Source: an uncultured Clostridia bacterium
Lineage (GTDB): Bacteria; Bacillota; Clostridia; Oscillospirales; Oscillospiraceae
Reading direction: 5' to 3'
DNA length: 60,926 nucleotides
Assembly (NCBI GenBank): GCA_945915065.1
Contig: CAMEER010000006.1
Span: forward strand, 1 to 60,926
Below are positions 27,328 to 36,480 of this stretch, in pieces. The notes below the pieces were generated by a model. It saw only the letters and a list, made by a program, of their open reading frames with translations, searched no databases and had not been told where the DNA came from. The translations under genes were made by a program, and so were the position numbers. How positions within the stretch are numbered: position 1 is the stretch's first letter; each line of letters begins with the position of its first letter.

Positions 27328-28164
27328 TCAGCTCTCAAAGCCCACCAGCACGCCGCCCTTTTCCGCATAGTAGGAACACAGCCCGCGGTTGACACCGATC
27401 CGGATATCGCAGTCGGGATAGCTCTCCCGAATGGTCTCCGCAAGCTGCTGGGCGGCGTTGGGGTTCTCCGAATGCCGGATGCGGACCTTTCCGCCTGTGA
27501 AGCCACCATCCCGCATACACTCCCAAAGCTGGCGGATGGCGCGCTTTTCTCCGCGGCATTTGTGCAGCGGCTCCAGCTCGCCCTCATCGCTGGCCCGTCC
27601 CACAATGCGGATCCCCAGAATACTGGCCGCCGCGGCAAGGGCCGGGCTGACACGCCCGTTCTTTGCAAAGTTTGACAGGGATTCCAACGAAAACAGCAGG
27701 TGCGTCCGCCGGGCATACTGCCGGATCCCGTCCCGCACCTCCTCAAAGGCACAGCCCTGTTCGATCAGGTCCCGGTATTGCTCGATCAGCAGCTCCAGCT
27801 CAGGGCCGGTGGAAAGGGAGTCCAGCACGAACACTTTTCGCTCGGGATGTTCCGCCATATACTGCTGCGCCGCAATGCAGGCCGCATTGTAGCAGCCGGA
27901 CAGGTGGCTGGTAAGGGAAACGCCGTACACCTCCCGGGCGTCTCCGAAGGCCTCCAGCCAGTCCCCCACGCCGGGGCAGGCCGAGCCGGAACGGCCCTTG
28001 TACTCCCGCAGGCCGGCCAGCATTCCGGCAACATCCAGCGACTCATCGTCCACGTATTCTTTCTCGCCGGCAATGATCTTCAGCGGGACAGGCGTAAAAT
28101 CCGCGCAGTCGCCCCGATACAGGTTGGCGGAGGAATCCGCCGCGATGATATAGTCTTTTCGCAT
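27328..28164 (-). CDS. DegV-family (FakB-like) fatty-acid-binding protein
   Basis: A 278-residue DegV-fold protein: N-terminal IIAADSSANL with the conserved serine, KVFVLDSLSTGPELELLIEQ, and LLFSLESLSNFAKNGRVSPA, followed by ILGIRIV. DegV proteins of the FakB type hold a fatty acid for phosphorylation by FakA. FakA is not in the window. It lies 16 bases after its paralogue at 28181, and each copy may prefer a different acyl chain. The motif after the first strand differs from the paralogue (SSANL against STADI). Confidence 0.92.
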   Translation of the reverse strand: MRKDYIIAADSSANLYRGDCADFTPVPLKIIAGEKEYVDDESLDVAGMLAGLREYKGRSGSACPGVGDWLEAFGDAREVYGVSLTSHLSGCYNAACIAAQQYMAEHPERKVFVLDSLSTGPELELLIEQYRDLIEQGCAFEEVRDGIRQYARRTHLLFSLESLSNFAKNGRVSPALAAAASILGIRIVGRASDEGELEPLHKCRGEKRAIRQLWECMRDGGFTGGKVRIRHSENPNAAQQLAETIRESYPDCDIRIGVNRGLCSYYAEKGGVLVGFES

Positions 28165-28180
28165 GATTCTTTTGCTCTCC

Positions 28181-29044
28181 TTATGTGCGGTACAAAATCC
28201 CGATCATATCGGGGCCGGTATTGATGGCGATGACACATCCCACCGGATACTCGGCAATGGGAGGAAGATCCATGACTTGAGCGCAGGCCTCTTTCAGTGC
28301 GCCGAAGGCCTCCTGATTGCTGCCGTAAACAAGGGCGTAGTTGGTGCCGGGGCGGCGCTCCTTTTGGCACTGCTCCACCAGAGCGGCGATGGCCTTGCGC
28401 TCCCCTCTGACCTTGCCGATGATCCTGGCCTCTCCCTCCTCGAAAGTGATCAGCGGCTTCAGGCCGATGGCGTCGCCGGCAAAGGCCGCCGCCGGGGAAA
28501 TGCGGCCGGACTTCTTGACGCACCGCAGGTTCAGCGGGACAAAAAGGGGACGGGTATGCGCCAGCCATTCCTCGATATGAGCGATCACCTCGGCCACAGA
28601 GGCGCCCTGACGCACCAGCTGCGCCCCTTCGATGACGCCGATGCCGTAGGCCATGCTGTAGGTCTGGGAGTCGATGATATGAATGGAGAGCTGCTCCCTG
28701 GCTTCGGGATGCTCCTCATAAAAGAGATCCCGGGACAGGACCGCGGCCTGATAAGTGCCGGAGCCCTTGGAATTGATCGTCACCTGGATCAGGTCGGTAT
28801 AGCCGGCTTTCCAGGTCTCCTTAAACAGCTCCGTATACAGGACGGAGGCCACCTGAGAGGAGACCGGCAGCTTCTTGGACGCGTCGATGATGCGGTAAAA
28901 TTCCTGGGGGGTAATGTCCACGCCGTCCCGGTACTCCTTTTCATCCGCCACAACCGTCAGGGGCAGAACGGAGATGTTCAGCTCCTCACAAAACGACTGG
29001 GGGATATCGGCCGTGGAATCCGTGGAAATCTTGATTTTTGTCAT
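28181..29044 (-). CDS. DegV-family (FakB-like) fatty-acid-binding protein
   Basis: A 287-residue DegV protein: KISTDSTADIPQSFCEELNI, PVSSQVASVLYTELFKETWK, IIDSQTYSMAYGIGVIEGAQ, FVPLNLRCVKKSGRISPAAA. The TDSTAD start and the late LRxxKKSGRIS block are typical of FakB fatty-acid carriers. It heads the degV-degV-HAD operon. The ATG at 29044 has GAAAGGAG before it. A TetR-type regulator is divergently transcribed 313 bases away and may respond to acyl molecules (inference). Confidence 0.94.
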   Translation of the reverse strand: MTKIKISTDSTADIPQSFCEELNISVLPLTVVADEKEYRDGVDITPQEFYRIIDASKKLPVSSQVASVLYTELFKETWKAGYTDLIQVTINSKGSGTYQAAVLSRDLFYEEHPEAREQLSIHIIDSQTYSMAYGIGVIEGAQLVRQGASVAEVIAHIEEWLAHTRPLFVPLNLRCVKKSGRISPAAAFAGDAIGLKPLITFEEGEARIIGKVRGERKAIAALVEQCQKERRPGTNYALVYGSNQEAFGALKEACAQVMDLPPIAEYPVGCVIAINTGPDMIGILYRT

Positions 29045-29181
29045 GGTATACTCCTTTCGGATGGGGCAGGGCAGGTAAAACGGGAGGGCTGCGAAGGAGC
29101 TTTCCGGGCTTCCCTGGCAGGCAGCGTCTCCGCGCCGTCAGCCCGCGAAACACGGGGCGCACGGGATCCTGCGTGTTGTTC

Positions 29182-29210
29182 TTGACTTTTCCGACATCGC
29201 CTGCTATGCT
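29182..29210 (+). promoter_or_regulatory. Promoter of the TetR-type gene
   Basis: TTGACT, 17 bases, TATGCT, about 150 bases before the start codon of the regulator, in the divergent region between degV and the regulator. Confidence 0.6.
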
Positions 29211-29357
29211 GACAAAAGAAGCGAAGGACGCTCAATGCAACTTATGTCGCAGGAAAATGCCGCAAATGATTATAAAAGATTTGGGAAAAATAATCAATCC
29301 CGTTTGCGGCAAAAGCAACTCTTATGGGAAAAAGTCGCTCACACAGGAGGCCATAGT

Positions 29358-29882
29358 ATGGGAGCCAGTCCGAAAACCACCTCTTTTTTAAAGGAATGCA
29401 TGGCGGATGCCCTCCTCCAACTGATGAAGGAGAAGCCGTTCGCCAAGATCACCGTCAACGAGATCGCCCGGATCGCAGGCGTCAACCGCTCCACCTGGTT
29501 CCGTAACTTTGCCACCAAAACGGAGGCCCTGACCTTTAAGCTGATGGTGCTCTGGTACCGGTGGGCGGCCAACCACGGCATGACAGAATATCACCGCTAT
29601 ACCGTGGACAACGCGGATCTGTTTTTCTCCTTCAACGCGTCAGTCCGGGACATGCTCTCCCTCATCTATCAGGCGGAGCTGCAGGCCTGCGTATATGACG
29701 CCTTTTACCAGATCATGAAACCCCAGTACGGCGATGATCCGGTGGAGTGCTACGAGGCCCGGTTCTATTCCTACGGTCTGTTCGGGCTTCTGGACGAATG
29801 GATCAAGCGGGGCTTTTACGAGACGCCGGAGCAGCTCACAACGCTGTTCCGGGAGGTGGTCAGGGATCTGTGGCCGACGTGA
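29358..29882 (+). CDS. TetR/AcrR-family transcriptional regulator
   Basis: A 174-residue regulator. The N-terminal helix-turn-helix covers residues about 8-55: FLKECMADALLQLMKEKPFA, then ITVNEIARIAGVNRSTWFRN with FATKTEAL. The C-terminal ligand domain is short and aromatic (FYQIMKPQYGDDPVECYEAR, YSYGLFGLLDEWIKRGFYET). ATG 29358 has CAGGAGG before it. It lies divergent from the degV-degV-HAD operon and upstream of a flavin reductase-rubredoxin gene that has its own promoter; either could be its target. Confidence 0.9.
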   Translation: MGASPKTTSFLKECMADALLQLMKEKPFAKITVNEIARIAGVNRSTWFRNFATKTEALTFKLMVLWYRWAANHGMTEYHRYTVDNADLFFSFNASVRDMLSLIYQAELQACVYDAFYQIMKPQYGDDPVECYEARFYSYGLFGLLDEWIKRGFYETPEQLTTLFREVVRDLWPT

Positions 29883-29903
29883 CATGCAGGCGGCAACTTC
29901 TGC

Positions 29904-29932
29904 TTGCTATTTTGGGTAAAAGGGATTACAAT
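29904..29932 (+). promoter_or_regulatory. Promoter of the flavin reductase-rubredoxin gene
   Basis: TTGCTA, 17 bases, TACAAT, 35 bases before the start codon. Confidence 0.65.
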
Positions 29933-29967
29933 GGGGCATAGAGCCATTATAAGAAAGGAGATAACCT

Positions 29968-30600
29968 ATGGATCGTAATGTATTTGAAAAGCTGAATTAT
30001 GGCCTGTATATCGCGGCGGTTTCAGACGAAGGCCGCAGCTATGGATGTCTCATCAGCTCCTTCTCTCAGATCACCAGCGGTAATCCCCGCAAGTGTGCCG
30101 TTATCCTCAACCGGGACAACCGCACCTGCGACGCGCTGCTGAAAAAGGGTACGCTGGCCGTCTCCATGGTGGGGCAGGACGCCGACAAGGAGCTGCTGAA
30201 CACCTTTGGCTATAAATCCAGCCGTATCATGGACAAATTTGCCGGGCTGGCGGTGCAGCAGGACGCCTTCGGCAACCCCTACCTGACGGAAAAGATGGCG
30301 GCGTGGGTCAGCCTGAAGGTCACGGAGACCATTCCCGTAAAGAACTACTATCTGTTTATCTGCGACGCGATGGACGGACAGGTCCTCAGCAATGAGCGGC
30401 TGATGACCATGGACGAGTTCCTGCAGAAGGGTTCCTTTGCGCCCCCTCCCACCGCCACCGTATACCGCACCATGGCGGAGGACGAGGGCTGGATCTGCCC
30501 CATCTGCGGCTATCACTACACCGGCGAGGTCATTCCCGAGGGCTATATCTGCCCCCTGTGCCGCTGCCCCGGCGAGAAATTTGAGAAGAAAAAGGCCTGA
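29968..30600 (+). CDS. Flavin reductase-rubredoxin fusion (high-molecular-weight rubredoxin)
   Basis: A 210-residue two-domain electron carrier. Residues about 1-150 are an FMN-binding flavin reductase-like domain (KLNYGLYIAAVSDEGRSYGC, SGNPRKCAVILNRDN). Residues about 165-205 are rubredoxin with all four iron ligands in CPICGY and CPLCRCP. The fusion is known from clostridia, where Hrb-type proteins pass electrons from NAD(P)H to flavodiiron proteins or rubrerythrin to remove oxygen and peroxide. Preceded by AAAGGAG. No flavodiiron gene lies nearby. Ends in a strong terminator. Confidence 0.93.
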   Translation: MDRNVFEKLNYGLYIAAVSDEGRSYGCLISSFSQITSGNPRKCAVILNRDNRTCDALLKKGTLAVSMVGQDADKELLNTFGYKSSRIMDKFAGLAVQQDAFGNPYLTEKMAAWVSLKVTETIPVKNYYLFICDAMDGQVLSNERLMTMDEFLQKGSFAPPPTATVYRTMAEDEGWICPICGYHYTGEVIPEGYICPLCRCPGEKFEKKKA

Positions 30601-30646
30601 GCAAAACCGCCCCGGGCAATCTGAACCGGTAATCTCTTAAAAAAAT

Positions 30647-30676
30647 GACAGGCAGCCGCCGGCTGCCTGTCTTTTT
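30647..30676 (+). terminator. Terminator of the flavin reductase-rubredoxin gene
   Basis: Arms GACAGGCAGCC and GGCTGCCTGTC with loop GCC, followed by TTTTT. Confidence 0.88.
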
Positions 30677-30719
30677 GATTGGTGGAAAGCTTTACGCCGC
30701 CGATTCTTGCCGAAATCCC

Positions 30720-30748
30720 TTGACAGGCAGGCACCGGTATGATACATT
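30720..30748 (+). promoter_or_regulatory. Promoter of the pyrimidine operon
   Basis: TTGACA, 17 bases, TACATT (with TATGAT slightly upstream as an alternative). Transcription would start about 25 bases before pyrC. There is no room for a PyrR-binding attenuator leader. Confidence 0.65.
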
Positions 30749-30779
30749 ATAAAAAATTTGCAGAAAAGGGGCGAGATCG

Positions 30780-32063
30780 ATGACCGTAACGCTGAAACAT
30801 GCTCAGGTTTACTGCCGTGGTGGTTTTTCCGGCAGCGATGTTTCCTTCCCCTGCGGGGACAGTGTTCTTCCCGGCGGCCGTACTGTTCCCACCGCCGTGG
30901 ACGCTTCTTCTTTTTTTGTATTACCCGGTTTCGTCGATGTACACGTACATCTTCGTGAGCCGGGTTTTTCTTATAAGGAGACCATCCGCACCGGCACGCT
31001 GGCGGCGGCCCGCGGCGGATACACCACGGTATGCACCATGCCGAATCTGGACCCGGTGCCCGATTCTCCGGAGCATCTGCAGGCGCAGTTAGATCTGATC
31101 GCCCGGGACAGTTGCATCCGCGTCCTGCCCTACGGGGCCATTACCGTGGGGCAGCAGGGACAGGCGCTGGCGGACATGGCCGCGCTGGCGCCCTGCGTGG
31201 CCGCCTTTTCCGACGACGGCCGCGGCGTGCAGAGCGACAGTCTCATGCGTCAGGCCATGCTTGAGGCCAAGCGGCTGAACAAGCTGATCGTCGCCCACTG
31301 CGAGGACAACACGCTGCTGCGGGGCGGCTATATCCACGACGGCAGCTACGCCCGCCTCCACGGCCACCGGGGCATCTGCTCGGAAAGCGAATGGGGCCAG
31401 ATCCGCCGTGATCTGGCGCTGGTGCGGGAGACCGGCTGCGCCTATCACGTCTGCCACGTCTCCACCAGGGAGAGCGTGGCGCTGCTGCGCCGGGCCAAGG
31501 CGGAGGGGCTGGACGTCACCTGCGAGACGGCGCCCCACTACCTGCTGCTGGACGAATCCATGCTGCAGGAGGACGGCCGCTTCAAGATGAATCCCCCCCT
31601 GCGGGAAAAAGCCGACCGGGAGGCGCTGCTGGAAGCGGTGCAGGACGGCACCATCGACATGATCGCCACCGACCACGCGCCCCACAGCGCCGAGGAGAAA
31701 GGCCGGGGACTTGCCGACAGCGCCATGGGCATCGTGGGACTGGAGACTGCCTTCCCCCTGCTGTACACCTATCTGTTCAAGCCCGGCATTCTCTCCTTCC
31801 CCCGGCTGATGGAGCTGCTGCACAGCGCCCCCAGCCGCCGCTTCGGCATTCCGGAGCGCCCCACAGAGGGGGAAAACGCCAGCTTCACCGTGTTTGATTT
31901 GCACACACCGTACACCATCGACCCGGCATCGTTCCTGTCCAAGGGCAGGGCCACGCCCTTTGCCGGCTGGCAGGTACAGGGCCGCTGCGTCCTGACGGTG
32001 TCCGACGGCCGCATCGCCTGGAGCGACGGCACACTGCTGCCGCAGGGAGGAAATACGCTATGA
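30780..32063 (+). CDS. pyrC: Dihydroorotase
   Basis: A 427-residue zinc amidohydrolase that closes carbamoyl aspartate to dihydroorotate, step three of UMP synthesis. Motifs: GFVDVHVHLREPG (metal histidines near residue 55), the HCED block in KLIVAHCEDN, YHVCHVST, and the aspartate in MIATDHAPHS. Length fits the class I bacterial enzyme. It is the first gene of the pyr operon and overlaps pyrK by 4 bases. The ribosome site is modest (AAAAGGGG). Confidence 0.96.
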   Translation: MTVTLKHAQVYCRGGFSGSDVSFPCGDSVLPGGRTVPTAVDASSFFVLPGFVDVHVHLREPGFSYKETIRTGTLAAARGGYTTVCTMPNLDPVPDSPEHLQAQLDLIARDSCIRVLPYGAITVGQQGQALADMAALAPCVAAFSDDGRGVQSDSLMRQAMLEAKRLNKLIVAHCEDNTLLRGGYIHDGSYARLHGHRGICSESEWGQIRRDLALVRETGCAYHVCHVSTRESVALLRRAKAEGLDVTCETAPHYLLLDESMLQEDGRFKMNPPLREKADREALLEAVQDGTIDMIATDHAPHSAEEKGRGLADSAMGIVGLETAFPLLYTYLFKPGILSFPRLMELLHSAPSRRFGIPERPTEGENASFTVFDLHTPYTIDPASFLSKGRATPFAGWQVQGRCVLTVSDGRIAWSDGTLLPQGGNTL

Positions 32064-32794
32064 AACAGACTACCTTCACCATTGTGCAGAATACCCCCCT
32101 GGCCGAGGGCATCTACCGCCTGCACCTGCAGGGGGACACCACGGCCATCACCGCTCCGGGCCAGTTTGTGAACCTGAAGCTGGAGGGCTTCTATCTGCGC
32201 CGCCCCATCTCCGTGTGCGACTGGGCCGACGGAGAGCTGACGCTGCTGTACAAGGTGCTGGGCCGGGGCACGGAGGCGATGACCCGCCTTCCCGCCGGGA
32301 CGCGGCTGGACGTGCTGACCGGTCTGGGCAACGGCTACGACATGACCCTCAGCGGCGACAGGCCGCTGCTGGTGGGCGGAGGCGTCGGCATCCCGCCCCT
32401 GTACGGTCTGGCAAAGCGGCTGCGGGCTCAGGGCAAAGCCGTGCAGGCCGTGCTGGGCTTCAACAGCGCGGCGGATCTCTTCCTGCTGGAGGACTTCCGG
32501 GCGCTGCGGATCGAGCCGGTGGTGACCACCGCCGACGGCAGCGCTGGACTGCGTGGTCTGGTGACAGACGGCATGGCGGCGGCCGGGCCGTACAGCTACC
32601 TGTACACCTGCGGCCCCGAGGCCATGCTGCGGGCGGTGTGGCAGCACTGCGGCACCTCCGGACAGTTCAGCTTTGAAGAGCGCATGGGCTGCGGCTTCGG
32701 TGCCTGCATGGGCTGCAGCTGCCGCACGAAATACGGGACCAAGCGCATCTGCAAGGACGGCCCCGTTCTGCAAAAGGAGGAGATCCTATGGTAA
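32060..32794 (+). CDS. pyrK: Dihydroorotate dehydrogenase electron-transfer subunit
   Basis: A 244-residue ferredoxin-reductase-type subunit. FAD-binding barrel RRPISVCDW (RxxS type, near residue 50), NAD-binding GGGVGIPPLYGLAKRL, and a C-terminal [2Fe-2S] cluster CGFGACMGCSCRT plus a later cysteine in RICKDGPVL. It moves electrons from the PyrD subunit to NAD+. It overlaps pyrC by 4 and pyrD by 7 bases, giving equal expression with its partner. Confidence 0.96.
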   Translation: MKQTTFTIVQNTPLAEGIYRLHLQGDTTAITAPGQFVNLKLEGFYLRRPISVCDWADGELTLLYKVLGRGTEAMTRLPAGTRLDVLTGLGNGYDMTLSGDRPLLVGGGVGIPPLYGLAKRLRAQGKAVQAVLGFNSAADLFLLEDFRALRIEPVVTTADGSAGLRGLVTDGMAAAGPYSYLYTCGPEAMLRAVWQHCGTSGQFSFEERMGCGFGACMGCSCRTKYGTKRICKDGPVLQKEEILW

Positions 32795-33705
32795 ACACGG
32801 CAGTCACCCTCTGCGGTATCCGGCTGGATAACCCCATCATCCCCGCCAGCGGTACTTTCGGCTACGGCTATGAGTTCGCGCAGCTCTACGACATCAACAT
32901 GCTGGGCACCTTCTCCTTCAAGGGCACCACCCGCCAGCCCCGGTTCGGCAACCCCACGCCCCGCATCGCAGAGTACGCCGGCGGGCTGCTGAACGCCGTG
33001 GGGCTGCAAAATCCCGGCGCGGACGCCGTCATTGCCGAGGAGCTGCCCCGACTGCGGCAGGTGTTCCGCAAGCCGGTCATGGCCAACGTAAGCGGCTTCT
33101 CAGTGGAGGAATATGCCGAGACCTGTGCCCTGCTGGCGGCGCAGGAACAGGTGGGCTGGGTGGAGGTCAACATCTCCTGCCCCAACGTACACGGCGGCGG
33201 CGCTGCCTTCGGCGCGGATCCCAAGGCCGCCGCGGAGGTCACGCGGGCCGTCCGGGCCGTGACGGATAAGCCCCTGATCCTGAAGCTGTCCCCCACGGCT
33301 GCGGACATCGCCGCCGTGGCCCGGGCCTGTCAGGACGCCGGGGCCGACGGCGTCAGCCTCATCAACACCCTGCCGGGCATGCGCATCGACCTGAAGCGCA
33401 GGGCTCCCCTGCTGGCCAACGGCACCGGCGGTATGTCCGGCCCCGCCATGCTCCCGCTGGCGGTGCGCATGGTCTATCAGGTCTATCAGGCGGTGGAGAT
33501 CCCCATTGTGGGCATGGGCGGCGTCAGCCGCGCCGAGGACGTGCTGGAGCTGATGCTGGCAGGCGCCACTGCCGTAGGCGTGGGCGCCGCCAATCTGGTG
33601 GAGCCGTACGCCTGCCGGAACATCATTGAAACGCTGCCGGACGTTATGCTGCGTTACGGCATTCACGACTTAAACGATATCATAGGAGGCGCGCATCATG
33701 GGTAA
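32788..33705 (+). CDS. pyrD: Dihydroorotate dehydrogenase B, catalytic subunit
   Basis: A 305-residue FMN TIM barrel that oxidises dihydroorotate to orotate. Class 1B features: PIIPASGTFGYG near the N-terminus, KGTTRQPRFGNPTPRI, the catalytic cysteine in NISCPNVHGGG (near residue 130), NTLPGMRIDL and PIVGMGGVS. It works as a heterotetramer with PyrK, whose gene overlaps it. The PreA-like protein at 6023 is a distant relative lacking this cysteine. Confidence 0.97.
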   Translation: MVNTAVTLCGIRLDNPIIPASGTFGYGYEFAQLYDINMLGTFSFKGTTRQPRFGNPTPRIAEYAGGLLNAVGLQNPGADAVIAEELPRLRQVFRKPVMANVSGFSVEEYAETCALLAAQEQVGWVEVNISCPNVHGGGAAFGADPKAAAEVTRAVRAVTDKPLILKLSPTAADIAAVARACQDAGADGVSLINTLPGMRIDLKRRAPLLANGTGGMSGPAMLPLAVRMVYQVYQAVEIPIVGMGGVSRAEDVLELMLAGATAVGVGAANLVEPYACRNIIETLPDVMLRYGIHDLNDIIGGAHHG

Positions 33706-34396
33706 GGACGTTATCATCGCACTGGACTTTGACAGCAAAGACAAAACACTGGCCTTTCTGGACCGCTTCACGGAGGAAAAGCCCTTTGTGAAGATCGGCA
33801 TGGAGCTGTTCTACGCCGAGGGGCCCGCCGTTGTACGGGAGATCCGTGCCCGGGGCCACCGCATCTTTCTGGATCTGAAGCTGCACGATATCCCCAACAC
33901 GGTCAAAAAGGCCATGGCGGCGCTGTCCGCGCTGGACGTGGACATGATCAACCTCCACGCCGCCGGCACGAAGGCCATGATGACTGCCGCGCTGGAGGGT
34001 CTGACCCGTCCGGACGGCACCCGTCCCCTGCTCATCGCCGTGACGCAGCTGACCTCCACCGACCAGAGCCGTATGGAGGAGGAGCTGCTGATCCGGGAGC
34101 CTTTGGATCAGGTGGTGCTGCACTATGCCGCCAATGCCGCTGAGGCGGGGTTGGACGGCGTGGTCTGCTCCCCGCTGGAAGCCGACATCGTCCACCGCCG
34201 CTGCGGAGCGGGCTTCCTCACCGTCACGCCGGGCGTGCGCTTTGCCGGCGGCGAGACCGGCGACCAGAAGCGTGTGACCACCCCTGCCCAGGCCCGGGCG
34301 CTGGGCTCCGACTACATCGTGGTGGGCCGTCCCATCACCCAGGCGGAGGATCCGGTGGCCGCCTACCGCCGCTGCATGGCCGAATTTGTAAAATAA
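33698..34396 (+). CDS. pyrF: Orotidine 5'-phosphate decarboxylase
   Basis: A 232-residue TIM-barrel enzyme that decarboxylates OMP to UMP. The catalytic K-D-x-D set is seen: IALDFDSKD at the start, FVKIGMELF, and FLDLKLHDIPNTV (DxKxxD, near residues 60-65), with the phosphate loop TPGVRFAG and YIVVGRPITQA. The length fits the short type I bacterial enzyme. It overlaps pyrD by 8 bases, with AGGAGG upstream. Confidence 0.97.
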   Translation: MGKDVIIALDFDSKDKTLAFLDRFTEEKPFVKIGMELFYAEGPAVVREIRARGHRIFLDLKLHDIPNTVKKAMAALSALDVDMINLHAAGTKAMMTAALEGLTRPDGTRPLLIAVTQLTSTDQSRMEEELLIREPLDQVVLHYAANAAEAGLDGVVCSPLEADIVHRRCGAGFLTVTPGVRFAGGETGDQKRVTTPAQARALGSDYIVVGRPITQAEDPVAAYRRCMAEFVK

Positions 34397-34414
34397 TGAC
34401 AGGAGGATCATTTT

Positions 34415-35065
34415 ATGGACATTCGCAACACCATCGCCCGCAGCCTGCTCTCCATCGGAGCCGTTTTTCTCCGGCCCCAGGAGCCGTTTCTCTGGGCCAG
34501 CGGCATCAAAAGCCCCATCTACTGTGACAACCGCCTGATCCTCACCGCGCCGGAGGTGCGCGATCAGGTGGAGCAGGCCATTGCCGACACCGTGAAGCAG
34601 ATCTATCCCACCGCGGAGGTGCTGATGGGCACCTCCACCGCCGGCATCGCCCACGCCGCCATTGCCGGCCATATTCTGGGCCTGCCCATGGGGTATGTCC
34701 GCTCCGGCAGCAAGGATCACGGCCGCCAGAATCAGATCGAGGGCCGGCTGGAGCCGGGCCAGCGCGTGGTGGTCATTGAGGATCTGATCTCCACCGGCGG
34801 CAGCGTCATCAGCGTGGTGGAGGCGCTGCGGGACGCCGGGGCTGACGTGCTGGGCGTGGTGAGCATCTTTACCTACGGTATGCAAAAGAGCGTGGACCGT
34901 CTGGCGGCCGCCGGTGTGCAGAACACCAGCCTGACCGATCTGGACGCCGTGGCGCAGGCCGGTGTGGAGGGCGGCTACATCACCCGGTCTGACGTGGCCC
35001 GGCTGCTGGCTTTCCGGGACGATCCGTCCGACGAAAGCTGGATCAATAAAGGAGGAATCGACTGA
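34415..35065 (+). CDS. pyrE: Orotate phosphoribosyltransferase
   Basis: A 216-residue type I phosphoribosyltransferase joining orotate and PRPP to form OMP. The PRPP loop is [14 protein letters not shown] (near residues 113-126); substrate side text includes [15 protein letters not shown] and [18 protein letters not shown] with the flexible-loop residues. It follows pyrF by 18 bases and has AGGAGG; pyrB begins 1 base after its stop. Confidence 0.97.
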   Translation: MDIRNTIARSLLSIGAVFLRPQEPFLWASGIKSPIYCDNRLILTAPEVRDQVEQAIADTVKQIYPTAEVLMGTSTAGIAHAAIAGHILGLPMGYVRSGSKDHGRQNQIEGRLEPGQRVVVIEDLISTGGSVISVVEALRDAGADVLGVVSIFTYGMQKSVDRLAAAGVQNTSLTDLDAVAQAGVEGGYITRSDVARLLAFRDDPSDESWINKGGID

Positions 35066-35066
35066 T

Positions 35067-35981
35067 ATGAAGCATCTCATCGACATTCTGGAACTCTCCC
35101 CTCAGGAGATCATGGAGCTGGTGAACAAAGCCTGCGACATCATGGAGCACCCTGCGGACTATGCCCACAAATGCGACGGCAAAATCCTGGCCACTCTGTT
35201 CTTTGAACCCTCCACCCGCACCCGTCTGAGCTTTGAGAGCGCCATGCTCTCCCTCGGCGGTCAGGTGCTGGGCTTCTCCTCCGCCAACAGCTCCTCCGCC
35301 GCCAAAGGCGAGAGCGTGGCGGACACCATCCGCACCGTCAGCTGCTACAGCGATATCATCGCCATGCGCCATCCCAAGGAGGGTGCGCCGCTGGTGGCCT
35401 CCATGCACTCTCTGGTGCCGGTCATCAACGCCGGCGACGGCGGCCACAATCACCCCACCCAGACCCTGACGGATCTTCTGACCATTCACAAGGAGAAAGG
35501 CCGCTTCGATCACCTGACCGTGGGCTTCTGCGGCGACCTGAAGTTCGGCCGCACCGTTCACTCTCTGGTGGGCGCCATGAGCCGCTACGAGGGCATCAAA
35601 TTCGTGCTGGTCTCTCCGGAGGAGCTGAAGCTCCCCCGCTATGTCAAGGAGGAATCCATCAAGAAGCGCGGTATCCCCTATGAGCAGTCCGTCTCGCTGG
35701 AGGCTGTCATGCCCGAGTTGGATATTCTGTATATGACCCGCGTCCAGAGAGAGCGCTTCTTCAATGAGGAGGACTACCTCCGTTTGAAGGACAGTTATAT
35801 CCTGACGCCGGACAAGCTGCAAAACGCCAAAGAGGATCTGCGTATCCTCCACCCGCTGCCCCGCGTCAACGAGATCTCCGTGGCCGTGGACAACGACCCC
35901 CGAGCCTGCTACTTCAAGCAGGTGCAGTACGGCAAATACATCCGCATGGCGCTGATCCTGAAGCTGCTGGGCATGGACTGA
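35067..35981 (+). CDS. pyrB: Aspartate carbamoyltransferase catalytic chain
   Basis: A 304-residue enzyme joining carbamoyl phosphate and aspartate, the first committed step. Carbamoyl-phosphate loop [13 protein letters not shown] (near residue 50), [25 protein letters not shown], and the aspartate-side [12 protein letters not shown] 35067 is chosen over an upstream in-frame ATG because GGAGGAATC lies in front. It is followed by pyrI, so the holoenzyme is the regulated two-subunit form. Confidence 0.97.
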   Translation: MKHLIDILELSPQEIMELVNKACDIMEHPADYAHKCDGKILATLFFEPSTRTRLSFESAMLSLGGQVLGFSSANSSSAAKGESVADTIRTVSCYSDIIAMRHPKEGAPLVASMHSLVPVINAGDGGHNHPTQTLTDLLTIHKEKGRFDHLTVGFCGDLKFGRTVHSLVGAMSRYEGIKFVLVSPEELKLPRYVKEESIKKRGIPYEQSVSLEAVMPELDILYMTRVQRERFFNEEDYLRLKDSYILTPDKLQNAKEDLRILHPLPRVNEISVAVDNDPRACYFKQVQYGKYIRMALILKLLGMD

Positions 35982-35999
35982 GGAAAGGAGTAAGCCAAT

Positions 36000-36416
36000 A
36001 TGATCATTGATTCGATTCAGAACGGCATCGTGATCGACCACATCACCGCCGGAAAAGCCATGGAACTGTACCGTATCCTGGGGCTGGACAAGCTGGACTG
36101 CACCGTGGCCATCCTGAAAAACGTGGCCAGCAGCAAGCTGGGCCGCAAGGATATCATCAAGATCGACCGGGAGATGGATCTGGACTGGGACCTGATCGGT
36201 TATGTGGATCCCACCATCACCGTCAACTGCATCCGCAACGGCCAGCTGGTGGAAAAGCGCACCCTGAAGCTGCCGGAGCGGATCACCGGCGTTCTCACCT
36301 GCAAGAATCCCCGCTGCATCACCTCCGTGGAGCAGGAGCTGCCCCAGGAGTTCGTGCTGACGGACCCTGTCCGCCGCGTCTACCGCTGCCGCTACTGCGA
36401 GACGCAGAGCAAGTGA
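36000..36416 (+). CDS. pyrI: Aspartate carbamoyltransferase regulatory chain
   Basis: A 138-residue subunit. The N-terminal allosteric domain (IQNGIVIDHITAGKAMELY) binds nucleotides; the C-terminal zinc domain has its four cysteines in CKNPRC and YRCRYCET. It gives feedback inhibition by CTP-type effectors in the known enzymes. It follows pyrB by 18 bases with GGAAAGGAG. Confidence 0.96.
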   Translation: MIIDSIQNGIVIDHITAGKAMELYRILGLDKLDCTVAILKNVASSKLGRKDIIKIDREMDLDWDLIGYVDPTITVNCIRNGQLVEKRTLKLPERITGVLTCKNPRCITSVEQELPQEFVLTDPVRRVYRCRYCETQSK

Positions 36417-36480
36417 ATGATGCGGCCTTCGGAAACAGAAGCCGCACACAACCATAAAAAACAATACAGGAGGCGGTTTT

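Noticed and set aside
30749-30779. PyrR-binding attenuator before pyrC
   Set aside because: Only about 30 bases separate the promoter from the start codon, with no hairpin or anti-hairpin.
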